DNA of 64,000 bases, from the NCBI RefSeq assembly GCF_001643235.1, contig NZ_LQWY01000038.1, positions 1 to 64,000 of the forward strand. The letters run 5' to 3'. Shown here in pieces: positions 51,800-61,073 of this stretch. Positions within the stretch are counted from its first letter, which is position 1. Each line of letters starts with the position of its first letter. The notes below the pieces were generated by a model. The model had not been told where the DNA came from. It made no database searches and saw nothing but the letters and a program-made list of their open reading frames with translations. The stretch is from Domibacillus aminovorans. Its GTDB lineage: Bacteria > Bacillota > Bacilli > Bacillales > Domibacillaceae. The position numbers were made by a program, and so were the translations under genes.

Positions 51800-52837
51800 T
51801 CAAATTTTTTCAAAGTATCCCTTTTCGATTTGCACTTGTACTTTAAATTGACTGCTGCTGCGTGGACCTTTTAAGAAATCAATCGTTTCCTCGAGAGACA
51901 ACTGATCGGAAATGAGATGGTTAAGTTGAATTCGTCCTTCTTTCACCCAGTGGTAAGCAGGTAGAAATGTATGATTAATGGCCATAGAACCCAAAATTGT
52001 CCAATCTTGATTGTATAATTTAAATGGATCCAAGGTTACTTTTGCATCTTGAGGCGTAACACCAAATTGTAAATATTTCGCCGCCTTTCCAAGATAGCCA
52101 AATGCCGTTTCAATCACAGCTGGAATTCCAGTAGCATCTACGACAACATCAAATCCATTCGGATATGTTTCCTTATTCAGGTGTTTTTCGATTTCTTGAC
52201 TCAGTACGCCTTTCGTAGCACCCCACTCCAGCGCCATATCGAGTTTCGCTTGATCAATATCCACAATGACAAGTTCAGACGCACCAGCCATTTTTAATGA
52301 TTGGACAAGCTGCTGGCCCATTGCTCCTGCTCCAAATAAAAGAACCCGGTCTCCTACTTGTAAATCAAGGCGGTTCATCGCATGAACAACACATGCCATC
52401 GGTTCGATGAACGCGGCCTCTTCAAAAGAAAGTGAATCTGGAATTTTCACAACATTTCTCGCAGGAACCTTTACATATTCCGCCATACTCCCATCAGTGG
52501 TGTTTCCGAGAGCACCCCAATTTTCACATTGGTTGCCACGATGGGTTAAACAAAATTCACATTCTCCACAAAATAAAGAAGGGTCTGCGGTGACTCTTTC
52601 TCCTTTTACAAATCCTGTCACTCCCTTGCCGATTTCATGAATAACGCCGGAAAACTCGTGCCCTGGAATAATTGGATAGGGTGATACAAACTCGCCTTTA
52701 AAAATATGAATATCAGTACCGCAAATTCCAGTGTGTTTTACTTGAATTGTCACTTCCCCAAACGACGGTGCTGGATAAGGTACTTCTTTCACTATTGCTC
52801 TATATGGTTCTTCAATTACTAATGCTTTCATTTTCAT
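51800..52837 (-). CDS. Zinc-dependent alcohol/polyol dehydrogenase
   Basis: A 345-aa medium-chain dehydrogenase. Catalytic zinc ligands: CGTDIHIFKGEF (Cys) and IPGHEFSGVI (His-Glu). Structural zinc cysteines: CGECEFCLTHRGNQC. The NAD motif is GAGAMGQQLVQSLK. The pattern resembles sorbitol, threonine or butanediol dehydrogenases; the substrate is not certain. The start is the first ATG (52837) or the third codon; AGGAGGAATG is upstream. It is divergent from the OpuA genes. Confidence 0.87.
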   Translation of the reverse strand: MKMKALVIEEPYRAIVKEVPYPAPSFGEVTIQVKHTGICGTDIHIFKGEFVSPYPIIPGHEFSGVIHEIGKGVTGFVKGERVTADPSLFCGECEFCLTHRGNQCENWGALGNTTDGSMAEYVKVPARNVVKIPDSLSFEEAAFIEPMACVVHAMNRLDLQVGDRVLLFGAGAMGQQLVQSLKMAGASELVIVDIDQAKLDMALEWGATKGVLSQEIEKHLNKETYPNGFDVVVDATGIPAVIETAFGYLGKAAKYLQFGVTPQDAKVTLDPFKLYNQDWTILGSMAINHTFLPAYHWVKEGRIQLNHLISDQLSLEETIDFLKGPRSSSQFKVQVQIEKGYFEKI

Positions 52838-53208
52838 TCCTCCTATTTGAATTCGCTTTCATAACGCTATTTTAGCAAAGCTATCCATTCTATAATACTA
52901 AACGACACACGATCGCAATACAAATATCATGGTGACACTTTCTCCATTATATAAGCGCCCTTCCTAGACTCAATTTAACATAATCATGGAAATATTACAT
53001 GTTACATTCATTTTTCACATGTTATGGAATCAATGTCATGTAAAGCTATGTGAGATCCTAATGAGATTCAGTAAATATTTGTAAATTTATGATAGCCTAG
53101 GGATCTATAGCATATAGGCGCTTGCACTTTCTTATGATAAATCAGCATAAAACGAGAAGACTCGGCAAAACTGAAGATGATATGGGCAATTAATAATGAG
53201 GTGACTTG
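52838..53208. promoter_or_regulatory. Regulatory region of the OpuA operon
   Basis: A 370-bp AT-rich gap. ACATGTTA occurs at 52997-53004 and 53017-53024, exactly 20 bp apart, with a related CATGTAA at about 53037. Such spacing suggests an operator for a dimeric regulator, for example a GbsR/OpcR-type repressor, but this is inference. No ORF is seen. Confidence 0.4.
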
Positions 53209-54414
53209 ATGAATCCATATGTAGAAGTTAGGAATGTCTCGAAGATTTTTGGCAAATCTCCCAGAGCAGCTATTGATTTATTGAAGCAAGGCAAAACAAA
53301 GAAAGAAATTTTGAAAGAAACGGGACAGACAGTTGGCGTGAAGAATGTTAATTTCAAGATTTACCCTGGTGAAATCTTTGTCATCATGGGTTTATCCGGA
53401 AGCGGCAAATCAACCTTAATCCGTATGTTTAACAGGCTGATCGATCCTACAATCGGAGAGATTTTGATTGAAAATGAAGATATCGTTAAGATGAATGCCG
53501 CCAGACTGAGGGAAGTCAGACAAAAAAAAATCAGTATGGTCTTTCAGAACTTTGCTCTATTTCCACATAAAACAATATTGGAAAACGCCGAGTATGGTCT
53601 CGAAATTCAGAAAGTCCCTGTTGATGAACGTCGAGAAAAAGCGATGAATGCGCTTGAAGTCGTCGGATTAAAAGGCTACGAAAACCAACTGCCTTCACAG
53701 TTGAGCGGCGGAATGCAACAGAGGGTAGGCCTTGCAAGGGCTCTCGCTAGTGATACCAATATCTTATTGATGGATGAAGCTTTCAGTGCTTTAGATCCGT
53801 TAATCCGTAAAGATATGCAGGATGAATTACTTGAAATTCAAGATCAATACAAAAAAACGATTATTTTTATTACTCATGATTTAGATGAAGCATTACGGAT
53901 TGGAGACAGAATTGCTTTGATGAAAGATGGCAGTGTCATTCAATTGGGAACCCCTGAACAAATTATGATGAATCCAGCCAATGAATTTGTCGAGAAGTTC
54001 GTTGAAGATGTCGATTTATCCAAAGTATTAACAGCATCACATGTTATGAAACGACCAGAGAAGATCGGCGTAGACCGAGGTCCAAGGGTTGCACTGGAAA
54101 TTATGCGGAAACAAGGTTATTCCAGCATTTTTGTCGTTGATCGTAAACAGAAGCTATTGGGAGCACTGACGGCTGAACAAGCACGTCAGGCAATTGATCA
54201 GAACCAATCCATTTCTGAAGTGATGACAACCGACATACCGACCGTTAGGGAGGATGCATTACTTGAGGATCTCATGGACGAGATGGCGACCTCAAGTCTT
54301 CCCTTATCGGTTATCGATGAAGAGAAAAGAATTAAAGGAATCGTTATTCGCGGAGCCGTAATTGGTGCTTTAGCAGGCAATAAAGATTCTTTGAACGATT
54401 TGGAGAGTGATTGA
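53209..54414 (+). CDS. opuAA: Glycine betaine/proline ABC transporter ATPase
   Basis: A 401-aa ATPase of the OpuA/ProV family. Walker [10 protein letters not shown], signature LSGGMQQRVG, Walker B ILLMDEAFSALDPLIRKDM and H-loop FITHDLDEA. The C-terminal ~120 residues form a tandem CBS domain (ALEIMRKQGYSSIFVVD, MTTDIPTVREDALLEDL), the ionic-strength sensor of OpuA. ATG 53209 follows GAGGTGAC. Translationally coupled to the permease gene. Confidence 0.94.
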   Translation: MNPYVEVRNVSKIFGKSPRAAIDLLKQGKTKKEILKETGQTVGVKNVNFKIYPGEIFVIMGLSGSGKSTLIRMFNRLIDPTIGEILIENEDIVKMNAARLREVRQKKISMVFQNFALFPHKTILENAEYGLEIQKVPVDERREKAMNALEVVGLKGYENQLPSQLSGGMQQRVGLARALASDTNILLMDEAFSALDPLIRKDMQDELLEIQDQYKKTIIFITHDLDEALRIGDRIALMKDGSVIQLGTPEQIMMNPANEFVEKFVEDVDLSKVLTASHVMKRPEKIGVDRGPRVALEIMRKQGYSSIFVVDRKQKLLGALTAEQARQAIDQNQSISEVMTTDIPTVREDALLEDLMDEMATSSLPLSVIDEEKRIKGIVIRGAVIGALAGNKDSLNDLESD

Positions 54415-54418
54415 TTCA

Positions 54419-56146
54419 ATGAATTTGCCGAAAATCCCACTAGGAGAATGGATCGATTCTCTAGTGAATTGGTTAACCATTACGTTTGCTGGATTATTTT
54501 CATTTATAACAAGTGCGATCGAGGGGACATTAAATATTCTAGTTGATGTATTAAGTGCAGGCCCTCCTATCGTATTAATGATTATCTTAGCCCTTTTGGT
54601 TACATATACCAGCAAATGGCCATTAGGAATTTTTACGATAGTTAGCTTACTGTTGATTGATAATCTTGGTTATTGGGAATCAAGTATTCAAACACTTGCC
54701 ATCGTTATATTATCAGGATTGCTCACCATAGTAATAGGGGTACCAATCGGAATATGGTGTGCACAAAGAAAATCGGTACGAAACATCATTACTCCCATTT
54801 TAGATTTTATGCAAACCATGCCTGCATTTGTTTATTTAATCCCATCCATTTTATTTTTTGGAATAGGAGTTGTACCAGGGATTATTGCATCGTTTATTTT
54901 TGCGATTGCTCCGACAATCCGCATGACCAATCTTGGAATTCAGGAAGTACCTAAAGATTTAATTGAAGCATCAAATGCTTTCGGTTCAAGTAGCAGGCAA
55001 AAATTGTTCAAAGTCCAATTACCTTTGGCAACTCCAACGATTATGGCCGGGGTTAACCAAAGTATTATGCTTGCTCTATCTATGGTTGTTACTGCTTCAT
55101 TAGTTGGAGCACCTGGACTTGGAGCAGATGTTTATCGAGCTGTCAGTCAAATTAATGTGGGGCAAGGCTTTGAAGCTGGATTATCCATTGTCTTCATTGC
55201 GATCATTCTCGACCGTATCACGCAAAACTTACGCAAGCCAGCCTATGAGCATATCGTTAATCGAAAAATTGTTTTTTCAATTTTAGCTATGCTTGTGGTG
55301 ATCACTGCGCTCGTTTTAGGGTTTACAAAAGAAAATACTGTGAAAGAGAATGCTAATGGAATCGGTTCCCAAACCGATTATGAAATCATTGGGATTGAAC
55401 CAGGAGCAGGATTGATGAAGTTAACTAGGGATGCGATTAAAGATTACGGACTAAATGATTGGCAGCTTATTGAAGGCTCTTCAGCAGCAATGGTTGCTGA
55501 ATTGCGGAAAGCCTATAATAATCAAGAACCAATTATTGTAACTGGATGGTCCCCGCATTGGATGTTCTCCTCATTCAATTTAAAATATCTTGAAGACCCG
55601 AATAATTCTTTTGGTGGATCTGAAGATATTCATACAATCGTTCGAAAAGGACTTGAACAGGATGCTCCTGGAGCTTATAAAATCCTTGATCAATTCTCCT
55701 GGGAAACGAGTGACATGGAAGAAGTGATGGTCGATATAGCAGACGGCATGGACCCATCCGAAGCTGCTGTGAAATGGATAGACGCACATCAGGACAAAGT
55801 AGTCCAATGGACAAAGGGTGCCCAAGCAGGGAATGGTGAAAGTATCAACCTTGTCTATGTTGCCTGGGACACAGAAATAGCCAGTACAAATGTCATTGGC
55901 AAGGTTCTTGAGCAGAATGGCTACACTGTTACACTGAGGCAAGTTGAAGTTGGCCCAATGTTTGCAGGTATTGCCAACGGCAGTGCAGATGCAATGGTAG
56001 CTGCATGGCTGCCCGGTACCCATCTCGAATATTATAATACTTATAAGGACGACATCGTTGACCTTGGAGCAAACCTTCAGGGAACGAAGAATGGATTAGT
56101 TGTACCTGAATATGTCGATATTGATTCAATTGAAGACTTGAATTGA
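54419..56146 (+). CDS. opuABC: OpuA permease fused to betaine-binding domain
   Basis: A 575-aa fusion. The first ~300 residues are a ProW-type permease with about seven helices and the coupling loop EVPKDLIEASNAFGSSSRQ. The rest is an extracytosolic OpuAC-type binding domain (IIGIEPGAGLMKLTRDAIKD, VTGWSPHWMFSSFNLKYLED, MVAAWLPGTHLEYY). Several Trp residues would form the ligand box. B. subtilis has these as two proteins, lactococci as a fusion. ATG 54419 is behind GGAGAG at the end of opuAA. Confidence 0.93.
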   Translation: MNLPKIPLGEWIDSLVNWLTITFAGLFSFITSAIEGTLNILVDVLSAGPPIVLMIILALLVTYTSKWPLGIFTIVSLLLIDNLGYWESSIQTLAIVILSGLLTIVIGVPIGIWCAQRKSVRNIITPILDFMQTMPAFVYLIPSILFFGIGVVPGIIASFIFAIAPTIRMTNLGIQEVPKDLIEASNAFGSSSRQKLFKVQLPLATPTIMAGVNQSIMLALSMVVTASLVGAPGLGADVYRAVSQINVGQGFEAGLSIVFIAIILDRITQNLRKPAYEHIVNRKIVFSILAMLVVITALVLGFTKENTVKENANGIGSQTDYEIIGIEPGAGLMKLTRDAIKDYGLNDWQLIEGSSAAMVAELRKAYNNQEPIIVTGWSPHWMFSSFNLKYLEDPNNSFGGSEDIHTIVRKGLEQDAPGAYKILDQFSWETSDMEEVMVDIADGMDPSEAAVKWIDAHQDKVVQWTKGAQAGNGESINLVYVAWDTEIASTNVIGKVLEQNGYTVTLRQVEVGPMFAGIANGSADAMVAAWLPGTHLEYYNTYKDDIVDLGANLQGTKNGLVVPEYVDIDSIEDLN

Positions 56147-56149
56147 ACT

Positions 56150-56184
56150 CCCCCCACTTAGCTAGTGCTAAAGTGGGGGATTCC
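56150..56184 (+). terminator. Terminator of the OpuA operon
   Basis: CCCCCACTT pairs with AAGTGGGGG around AGCTAGTGCTA, directly after the stop codon. Confidence 0.85.
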
Positions 56185-56303
56185 TATTGCAGACAAAACT
56201 CATGCTACACCAAAGTTCATTCGTTTTGTTGCATATATTTATGGGGAGCTGCATATACTTGATGATTATAGATCAAACATAATTTACGTATGAAGGAGAG
56301 CTG

Positions 56304-56543
56304 ATGTGTTTGAAAGAAGATCTTGAATTTATTAGGGATATTATGTTGGACAAGTCGGAGGAATTAAACGATCTTATTGTATCTGGAGGAAGACTTAGCC
56401 CAAAAGTGGAATTAGCCTTTATCATGGGGATTCAAGGCTTACTTAACCAATCGATTCAAAAAAAAGATAAAGAGGAACGTCAACACACGAGTGTTGTAAA
56501 AAAATCTGAATATGAAACTATTTCTTCAATAGCAAACAAATAA
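56304..56543 (+). CDS. Hypothetical protein, 79 aa
   Basis: A small helical soluble protein (MCLKEDLEFIRDIMLDKSEE, SGGRLSPKVELAFIMGIQGL) with AAGGAGA 5 nt before ATG 56304. Length and the pattern around LSPKVE...LLNQ faintly recall Spo0E-type phosphatases, but the SxxxD core motif is missing, so I do not assign it. Its terminator is shared with the ethanolamine operon. Confidence 0.65.
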   Translation: MCLKEDLEFIRDIMLDKSEELNDLIVSGGRLSPKVELAFIMGIQGLLNQSIQKKDKEERQHTSVVKKSEYETISSIANK

Positions 56544-56562
56544 TTCTTTAGAAACAAAAACA

Positions 56563-56598
56563 AGGAGATTAAAGTGCATGGATCACTTTTAATCTCCT
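56563..56598. terminator. Bidirectional terminator ending the ethanolamine operon
   Basis: AGGAGATTAAAGTG pairs with CACTTTTAATCTCCT. On the minus strand GTTTTTG follows; on the plus strand AATTTG. Confidence 0.85.
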
Positions 56599-56620
56599 AA
56601 TTTGTGTTTGGACCGTTTTT

Positions 56621-57556
56621 TTATAGGATACTCATCACGCTTCGGACGGATTGAACCGATTGATCAAGCGCTATTTTTTCATCTGGTGTTAATGGCAATT
56701 CAATAATACTCTCAATGCCATCACCGCCGATAACGGTCGGAACACCTAAATATAAATCATTGTAACCGTACTCGCCTTCTAAATAAGCGATGGATGGTAA
56801 AATGCGTTTTTTATCATAGACAATGGCTTCCGCCATTTGAACAAGCGCTGCAGCGGGGGCGTAATAAGCGCTGCCATTGCCTAGCAAAGCTACGATTTCA
56901 CCGCCGCCTTTTCGCGTACGTTCAACGATTGCATCAAGACGCTCTTTTGAAATAATTTTCTCGATTGGGATGCCGCCTACATACGAGTAGCGAACGAGCG
57001 GAACCATATCATCACCATGTCCGCCAAGAACAAAACCGGAAATATCTTCTACTGAGATGTTCAGTTCTTCTGCGACAAATGTGTTAAAACGAGCCGTATC
57101 GAGAACGCCTGATTGGCCGATAATTCTATTTTTCGGGAAACCTGTCGTTTTATAACAAACATAGGTCATCGCATCGACTGGATTGCTAAGAACTAGAATA
57201 TAGCTTTCCGGCGCGTGTTTTTTTACTTGCTCGGCTACATGCTTCATCACTTTTGCATTCGTCGTAACGAGGTCGTCCCGGCTCATACCCGGTTTTCTTG
57301 CGATGCCTGCTGTAATAATAACAAGGTCCGCACCCGCAATATCTTCATAATTGGACGTACCGGTAATTTTCGCATTAAATCGCTGAACAGGGCCGGTTTC
57401 CAGCAGATCGAGTGCTTTCCCTTTTGTTGGGTTCTCCTGGTCAGGGATATCAAGTAGCACGACATCACCTAATTCTTTTTGTGCTGTCATCAATGCTACG
57501 GTTGCACCAGTATAACCAGCTCCAATGACCGCAATTTTGTTTCTTCGAAAAGCCAA
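56621..57556 (-). CDS. mdh: Malate dehydrogenase encoded in the ethanolamine operon
   Basis: A 311-aa NAD-dependent dehydrogenase of the LDH-like malate dehydrogenase type. NAD motif [15 protein letters not shown]; substrate loop [14 protein letters not shown] with Arg in the position that selects malate over lactate; catalytic [14 protein letters not shown]. It is close to B. subtilis Mdh over its whole length. It seems to start at TTG 57556, 8 nt after AAAGGAGG. No microcompartment targeting helix is obvious. It lies 52 bp after the last shell gene, on the same strand and before the operon terminator. Confidence 0.9.
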   Translation of the reverse strand: MAFRRNKIAVIGAGYTGATVALMTAQKELGDVVLLDIPDQENPTKGKALDLLETGPVQRFNAKITGTSNYEDIAGADLVIITAGIARKPGMSRDDLVTTNAKVMKHVAEQVKKHAPESYILVLSNPVDAMTYVCYKTTGFPKNRIIGQSGVLDTARFNTFVAEELNISVEDISGFVLGGHGDDMVPLVRYSYVGGIPIEKIISKERLDAIVERTRKGGGEIVALLGNGSAYYAPAAALVQMAEAIVYDKKRILPSIAYLEGEYGYNDLYLGVPTVIGGDGIESIIELPLTPDEKIALDQSVQSVRSVMSIL

Positions 57557-57608
57557 AACCAATTCCTCCTTTCACGCTTTTCAGCTGAGAATAACGGACT
57601 GTTTACGT

Positions 57609-57968
57609 TTACTCATTATCCGATTTTTTGTCTGCCTGCGTACCTGTCTGAGGCCCTCGTTTTGCGGGTAATTCTTTTTCAAGAACAGGTTCTGGTTCTG
57701 ACGGTATCATCATATTATGAACCGATTGGTCTGGACGTGGAATTACGTGTGCCCCAACAAGGACACCAACCCGTTTCACGGCTTCTTTGCCAGCATCAAC
57801 AGCCGCTTGAACAGCCCCGACATCCCCTTCAACAATAACGGTTATTAAACCACCGTCGATATTTTCCTGCTTAACTAGCCGTACATTAGAGGCTTTCACC
57901 ATCGCATCGGCCGCTTCAATCGAACCGATCAATCCTCTTGTCTCAATCATTCCAATTGCCTGACCCAT
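57609..57968 (-). CDS. BMC-domain shell protein with C-terminal extension
   Basis: A 119-aa microcompartment protein. The first ~90 residues are a hexamer-forming BMC domain ([55 protein letters not shown]), very similar to EutM encoded at 59228. The last ~30 are a charged, disordered tail (VLEKELPAKRGPQTGTQADK). The tail could bind cargo or modify the shell, as EutK's extra domain does, although it has no helix-turn-helix. The ATG at 57968 follows AGAGGTGA and overlaps no coding; the eutN stop is at 57970. Confidence 0.9.
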   Translation of the reverse strand: MGQAIGMIETRGLIGSIEAADAMVKASNVRLVKQENIDGGLITVIVEGDVGAVQAAVDAGKEAVKRVGVLVGAHVIPRPDQSVHNMMIPSEPEPVLEKELPAKRGPQTGTQADKKSDNE

Positions 57969-57969
57969 A

Positions 57970-58245
57970 TTATTCACCTCTTTCTATTTCCAGGGAATCA
58001 ATAATTCCAATTATAACCGCATCAATTGGAATCGGATTGTCCCGCATAATAAACCGGGATGATCCGCCACTTGTCACTAGAACATTATCACCAATGCCTG
58101 CGCCAATCCGGTCCGCCGCCACTATGGAGCTGTTTACAGGTTTTCCGTCGACATGAATCGGCTGCACAATTAGAAGTTTTAGTCCCTGCAAGCCCTCTTC
58201 TTTTCTTGTTGCCCATACATTTCCTATCACTCTTCCTATTCGCAC
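57970..58245 (-). CDS. eutN: Microcompartment vertex protein EutN/CcmL
   Basis: A 91-aa pentamer-forming shell vertex protein: RIGRVIGNVWATRKEEGLQG, LKLLIVQPI, AADRIGAGIGDNVLVTSGGS. The start is GTG at 58245, 7 nt after AGGTGATG; the longer frame from 58317 overlaps the pduL gene. Length is usual for the family. It closes the vertices of the ethanolamine microcompartment. Confidence 0.92.
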   Translation of the reverse strand: MRIGRVIGNVWATRKEEGLQGLKLLIVQPIHVDGKPVNSSIVAADRIGAGIGDNVLVTSGGSSRFIMRDNPIPIDAVIIGIIDSLEIERGE

Positions 58246-58264
58246 GATGACATCACCTGATTTT

Positions 58265-59131
58265 CTATTTAATAAATGTAATCGTTTTCCCAAGTTCTTT
58301 TGCTGTATCTTTTGCAAGTGGTGTCACAATGGTTCCTTTGCCGATAACGATTTCCAGCTCTTCAATCGACTGAATGTGTTCACGTGAGAGTAGTTTTTGT
58401 TTAAACTCATGTACTTGGTGCACAGGTGCTATCTTTTGTGACGTAACCACTACAGAAGAAGGCGTATGGGGAACCGATTTTGTTTCCCGAATCAATTCTC
58501 CTGTTCCGCCTGTCTTAACAAACCCGGCATTTGCTTCATCTGTATCAATATGCATTTCGAGGTTATAGCGGTCTGATACACGGATTAATACTTTATCCAG
58601 CAAGATCGGTCGTTCGCCATGTATTTTCACTTTGACGTATTCGCCATTTTTCACTTGAAACTGGTCCGCATCCGTTGGAGACATATGGATATGCGCCTGA
58701 GCGATTATTAATCCTTCCGAAAGAGACAGACTTCCGGATGGTCCAATTAATGTAACAGGGGCTGAGTCTTGAATATTCCCAGATTCCCGAAGTGGTGGTT
58801 TTACACCCAATTTCATTGCGTCTGTCCAGCTGACTTCAGCCTGTGTCAATTGCCGGGAAGGACCGAGTACACGAACACGCTCAAGACTTCCCTTTGGTCC
58901 GGCAATAACGACTGTTTCATTCGCTGCAAATTGACCCGGCTGCGATAAATCACTTTTCTTCGTTAATTCATACTCTGTACCGAAAAGTACTTCCACATGT
59001 TCCGGCGATAAGTGGACATGACGCGCAGAAACTGCTACTGGAATCGTATCGAAAAGGGCTTCTGCTGATACTTTTTCACCAAGCTGACCCATAACTTCCG
59101 CTACGATGCGCGCAATCATTTCCCTGTTCAT
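58265..59131 (-). CDS. pduL: Phosphate propanoyl/acetyltransferase PduL with extra C-terminal domain
   Basis: A 288-aa phosphotransacylase converting acetyl-CoA to acetyl phosphate in the microcompartment. The PduL metal-binding motifs are ARHVHLSPEHVEVLFG and AQAHIHMSPTDADQF. The N-terminal helix (REMIARIVAEVMGQLG) is a typical encapsulation peptide. The last ~80 residues extend beyond usual PduL (about 210 aa) and end with VIGKGTIVTPLAKDTAKELG, a pattern also found at the ends of other microcompartment proteins. ATG 59131 follows AAAGGCGGG. Confidence 0.9.
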   Translation of the reverse strand: MNREMIARIVAEVMGQLGEKVSAEALFDTIPVAVSARHVHLSPEHVEVLFGTEYELTKKSDLSQPGQFAANETVVIAGPKGSLERVRVLGPSRQLTQAEVSWTDAMKLGVKPPLRESGNIQDSAPVTLIGPSGSLSLSEGLIIAQAHIHMSPTDADQFQVKNGEYVKVKIHGERPILLDKVLIRVSDRYNLEMHIDTDEANAGFVKTGGTGELIRETKSVPHTPSSVVVTSQKIAPVHQVHEFKQKLLSREHIQSIEELEIVIGKGTIVTPLAKDTAKELGKTITFIK

Positions 59132-59227
59132 CTGTTTCCCGCCTTTCTGTCAAACTGCTTGTTCCCTGTCATTTGTTAAGAGGTGCCTGATCGTTTTCTT
59201 GTCTTATTAAATCTTCTGTTAGTTATG

Positions 59228-59515
59228 TTAGCTTAGCTCTTTCGGCAAAATCATTTCAAGCTCGTTGTGTGGTCTTGGAATGACATGGACAGACAGTAAT
59301 TCGCCTACGCGCTGCGCTGCAGCCGCTCCAGCATCAGTTGCCGCTTTTACTGCCCCAACATCACCACGTACAAGTACGGTCACAATTCCACCACCGACGT
59401 GTACTTTGCCAACTAAGTTTACACTTGCCGCTTTTACCATCGCATCTGCTGCTTCGATTGACCCGATCAACCCTTTTGTTTCTACCATTCCTAATGCTGT
59501 ACCTTCTCTATTCAT
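59228..59515 (-). CDS. eutM: Microcompartment shell protein EutM/PduA type
   Basis: A 95-aa single BMC-domain protein forming hexagonal shell tiles: [52 protein letters not shown]. The start at 59515 lies 7 nt after GGAGGTA; an ATG two codons earlier is too close to it. It follows the aldehyde dehydrogenase gene by 21 bp. Confidence 0.95.
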   Translation of the reverse strand: MNREGTALGMVETKGLIGSIEAADAMVKAASVNLVGKVHVGGGIVTVLVRGDVGAVKAATDAGAAAAQRVGELLSVHVIPRPHNELEMILPKELS

Positions 59516-59536
59516 TTTCATTACCTCCAGATTTTA

Positions 59537-61057
59537 TTAGTTATTTTGTAATTGTTTTATAATTTGATTGACAAGAGTGCTCACGGTTTCTGGATCCACC
59601 TTATCAGTCGAATTCATAGATTTGAGCATTTCCTGAACGATTTGTTCGGTTTCACTCTTTTGGACAGTTGGAACCGTCTCTACATTTTTAGGGAGTTCGA
59701 TTTCTTTAATACCATACGCCATTCGTTTAATGTTCATTAAATGCTTGGCGGAAACATTGTCGGACGTAATATTACCGCCAAACGTGCCGCAACCGAGTGT
59801 CATAGATGGCAGCAAACCCGTTGTTCCGCCGACTGCACCGACTGATGACATCGTGTTAACTAAAATACGAGAGACAGGCATGTCCACCGCAAATTCCCGG
59901 GCAACTTCATCATTTTCAGTGTGAAGAGATAAACTGTGACCACGGCCGCCGAGAGACAATATTGAGAGACAAAGCTCTTTCGCATGAGTGCGGTTACTCG
60001 CAGTATACATCGCAAAAACAGGTGATAATTTTTCCATCGAGAATGGAATATGTTTACCAACTTCTGTCTCTTCTCCGACGATAATGCGTATGCCGTCGGG
60101 AATAGTAATACCGGCCAATTTAGCAATCGTTTGCGGGCTTTTCCCGACAATTTTCGGATTAACCTTACCAGGAACCGGTGATATTGCTTTTTCCATCTTT
60201 TTCTTTTCTTCCAAGTCTAAGATATATGCTCCATTTTTCTTCAACTCACGAAGCACCATCTCTTTCACATTATGATCGACAACAATAGCCTGTTCAGTCG
60301 CACAGATTGTCCCGTAATCAAACGATTTGCTGTTGACGATATTTTCAACGGCTTTTTCGATTTTAGCAGTTCGTTCAATATAGACAGGTACATTGCCCGG
60401 GCCAACCCCATAAGCGGGTTTTCCGGAGCTATACGCGGCTCTAACAAGTGCACCGCCGCCAGTGGCGAGAATTAAGTTTACATCCGGATGCGTCATCAAT
60501 TTTTGCGTCGCTTCCATGGAAGACATCGTTAGGCATTGAACAAGCCCGCTTGGCGCTCCTGCAGCAACCGCTGCCTCTTCGCAAACCTTTAACGATTCGG
60601 CCGTACATTTCACAGCATATGGATGCGGGCTGACAACAACCGCGTTACGCGTTTTTAATGAAATTAATGTTTTGAAAAAAGCGGTTGATGTCGGATTGGT
60701 TGTCGGAATAATAGCAGCGATCACCCCAAATGGTGCCGCGATTTCGGCCACCTTGTTCGCTTTGTCTTCTTTGATAATCCCGACGGTTTTTAAATCCTTA
60801 ATGCTTTCATATACGGCTTTTGAGCCAACTTCATTTTTAATCTTTTTATGTTCAGCTACGCCCATTCCTGTTTCTTCTACTGCCATTCGACCAAGTTCAG
60901 CCGACTTTTCATAAGCAGCATCCGCCACAGCCTTTACAATGCGATCCACCTGTTCCTGTGAGTAGGACATATATTTTTGCTGGGCATCTTTCGCGGCCTT
61001 CACAGCAGTGCGCATCTCTTGAATTGCGAGTAAATCTGAATCCATTGTTGTTACCAT
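59537..61057 (-). CDS. eutE: CoA-acylating acetaldehyde dehydrogenase
   Basis: A 506-aa enzyme turning acetaldehyde into acetyl-CoA inside the compartment. The catalytic cysteine is in SFDYGTICATEQAIVV (about residue 250); cofactor segments are AAIIPTTNPTSTAFFKTL and NLILATGGGALVRAAYSSGK. A short amphipathic C-terminal helix (PETVSTLVNQIIKQLQ) after a linker looks like an encapsulation peptide. Such C-terminal tags are less common than N-terminal ones in EutE. ATG 61057 follows AAAGGAG. Confidence 0.93.
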   Translation of the reverse strand: MVTTMDSDLLAIQEMRTAVKAAKDAQQKYMSYSQEQVDRIVKAVADAAYEKSAELGRMAVEETGMGVAEHKKIKNEVGSKAVYESIKDLKTVGIIKEDKANKVAEIAAPFGVIAAIIPTTNPTSTAFFKTLISLKTRNAVVVSPHPYAVKCTAESLKVCEEAAVAAGAPSGLVQCLTMSSMEATQKLMTHPDVNLILATGGGALVRAAYSSGKPAYGVGPGNVPVYIERTAKIEKAVENIVNSKSFDYGTICATEQAIVVDHNVKEMVLRELKKNGAYILDLEEKKKMEKAISPVPGKVNPKIVGKSPQTIAKLAGITIPDGIRIIVGEETEVGKHIPFSMEKLSPVFAMYTASNRTHAKELCLSILSLGGRGHSLSLHTENDEVAREFAVDMPVSRILVNTMSSVGAVGGTTGLLPSMTLGCGTFGGNITSDNVSAKHLMNIKRMAYGIKEIELPKNVETVPTVQKSETEQIVQEMLKSMNSTDKVDPETVSTLVNQIIKQLQNN

Positions 61058-61073
61058 ATGTGATACTCCTTTC

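Noticed and set aside
59132-59227. EutV-type antiterminator between pduL and eutM
   Set aside because: No dual hairpin with the characteristic loop bases and no terminator were found in the 96-bp gap.
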